A stretch of 64,000 nt of DNA from Steinernema hermaphroditum (taxonomy: Eukaryota; Nematoda; Chromadorea; Rhabditida; Steinernematidae): the NCBI GenBank assembly GCA_030435675.1, contig CM059623.1, positions 14,354,092 to 14,418,091 of the forward strand, given 5' to 3'. Made by a program: the position numbers and the translations under genes. Below, piece by piece: positions 62,895 through 64,000 of this stretch. The stretch's first letter is position 1; every line of letters begins with the position of its first letter. The notes beneath the pieces were generated by a model. The model was not told the DNA's origin. It worked only from the letters and a program-made list of their open reading frames with translations, and searched no databases.

Positions 62895-63000
62895 TGCCAC
62901 CCTTTCATATCTGTTATGCTGTTACTTTGTTAGCGTGTTACGTGCCGTGTTTTTATGTTTGATTATAAAAGGTTTAATTACCCAAGTTTGAGGTCTCCCG
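62895..63000 (+). repeat. LTR-like dispersed repeat, copy 3
   Basis: Same core as copies 1 and 2 (TTATAAAAGG, TTTAATTACCCAAGTTTGAG), with CGTGCCGTG upstream as in copy 1. Confidence 0.5.
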
Positions 63001-63032
63001 AACAAGGGTAAACTCCCCGCCTAGCAACCGGG

Positions 63033-63365
63033 TTGAGTCAAAATCACAACAACTGGCGATCAGGACCAAGAACTGGCCGCTACTGCTTCGAAGCCCGACA
63101 TCTTCCGAAGCCCGCCGTGCCATCCGCTCTCCACCGAAGAGCAGACGATCTCAAGAAACCGAGCGTTGACTATCCATGCTTCAAATGCGCCCTTCCGGAT
63201 CATTTCGCCTGCGAATGTTCGATAGACGCGAGAGCAAAGAAAGCAGCGGCGCATCACTTCCACTGTTTGAACTGCGGCTCGCCGCTTCACGTAAAGGATT
63301 GCCCGGAGCGCTGCTTCCGCGAACAGCAACACTTGTCGAGAGACTGTCTTCGTCGTCCCCAGTGA
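63033..63365 (+). mobile_element. Gag-like zinc-knuckle fragment
   Basis: An open frame lacking an ATG at its start. It encodes CFKCALPDHFACEC, a good CX2CX4HX4C knuckle, then CLNCGSPLHVKDC, one residue short of the consensus. It directly follows LTR-like copy 3, fitting a decayed retrotransposon gag. Confidence 0.45.
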
Positions 63366-63422
63366 AACCTTCTTATTTTATTCGGCGGTATCCACTGCTT
63401 TTTTTCTGTTATTTTATTTGGT

Positions 63423-63791
63423 ATGAATCTTGAAATTTCTGCGATTTACCCATTTACTCTGAGTTTGTTGTTTGTTTCGATTCTCTGCCTGAATGGTGTA
63501 TTCTTCAATGGACAGTTGCAGACCCTCCTCATCTCCCAAGGTTGGAGCAGTGATAATGGGACACTTTTACACTTATTGTTTACTTGCATTTTTTCAACCA
63601 TTTCACTACAAGTTATTCGACTGGACAACTACAGACCACTTCGCGGGCAAAAGCCAGATCTTTCATTCATAGAATACAAGGGATTTCAAGTCAAAAAATG
63701 TTGTGGTCTCATTTTCGACCTCTTTGTCTTATTTGGAGTGATATCTTCTGGTGTCGCCCTTTGTGGACGAACACATATAACGGTTAGATAG
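63423..63791 (+). other. Unsupported hydrophobic ORF, 122 aa
   Basis: Starts with a true ATG and has hydrophobic stretches (LSLLFVSILCLNGVFF; LIFDLFVLFGVISSGVAL). No homology recognised, no introns, and located in transposon-rich DNA. It may be chance or part of an element. Confidence 0.25.
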
Positions 63792-64000
63792 AGTTAAGAG
63801 AGTGCTATATAAACAGTGATAAAAGAATCTCGCAGCTCAAAATGGAGAGCTATTCTGGGGGTCAACTTGAAAATGTGAGGTTTCAGGCAAAAAACCAAAA
63901 AACCCGACCGAAATTGGATACGTCAGCAGAAAAACGACTTTTTTGGGTCTGCTTTCGAGATCCGGACGATCTTCATATCGAAACAGATGGCCCTTTTTCG

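Larger units (their letters stand above)
60378..64000. other. Mobile-element-rich intergenic region
   Basis: Contains the agl-1 3' end, hAT ends, LTR-like repeats and gag-like fragments annotated separately. I see no intact cellular gene. Stretches such as 61620-62110 have open segments interrupted by stops and look like decayed element sequence. Confidence 0.5.

Overview
The window is nuclear DNA of a nematode. The evidence is intron-dense genes whose introns are mostly 40-50 bp with TTTCAG-like acceptors; two nematode chemoreceptor genes (SRH/SRI-like and SRSX-like); a tRNA-Ser(AGA) that looks like the Caenorhabditis one; and start codons that sit a few bases after a splice acceptor, as expected of spliced-leader trans-splicing. 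A diplogastrid such as Pristionchus is a reasonable guess from the lineage-specific single-exon families, but this is inference. I rebuilt exon-intron models by reading frame, GT-AG sites and homology. Most are exact to the phase, and their spliced lengths divide by three.

Layout. 1-6.5 kb: 5' end of a secreted peptide gene, tRNA-Ser, an SRH-like receptor, and a PDPR-type mitochondrial FAD protein. 6.8-23 kb: two dynamin paralogues in opposite orientation. The left one is broken, the right one intact. Between them lie a duplicated single-exon gene (one good copy, one with an early stop), a 464-aa secreted protein of unknown family and an SRSX receptor. 23-27 kb: transposon debris and one short, codon-biased 115-aa gene. 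27-32 kb: INTS13 (asunder) and, tail to tail with it, a tyrosinase-like gene that has lost its copper-binding region. 33-38 kb: TMEM144-like and TMEM177-like membrane proteins. 39-46 kb: cdc-45, a lineage-specific single-exon gene, and prmt-7 with an apparent one-base frameshift. 47-55 kb: an ANKMY2-like protein, two adjacent foldback elements, and a multi-AT-hook protein. 55-60.4 kb: agl-1 (glycogen debranching enzyme, 17 exons). 60.4-64 kb: mobile-element remnants (hAT, an LTR-like repeat, zinc-knuckle ORF).

The genes do not form one pathway. They are mostly independent housekeeping genes set among chemoreceptors, lineage-specific families and mobile DNA. The most informative structure is the dynamin pair. 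A block of 863 bp (left) / 1054 bp (right) is nearly identical between the copies, although the downstream exons are strongly diverged. Within this block the left copy alone carries a 191-bp frame-breaking deletion that removes GTPase motif G4. This points to recent gene conversion or segmental copying.

I see no clearly novel biological system. The candidates most worth following are the converted dynamin pair, the copper-less tyrosinase-like protein, the hAT insertion with an intact 8-bp target duplication, the tRNA-derived repeats in two neighbouring introns, and the paired foldback elements.
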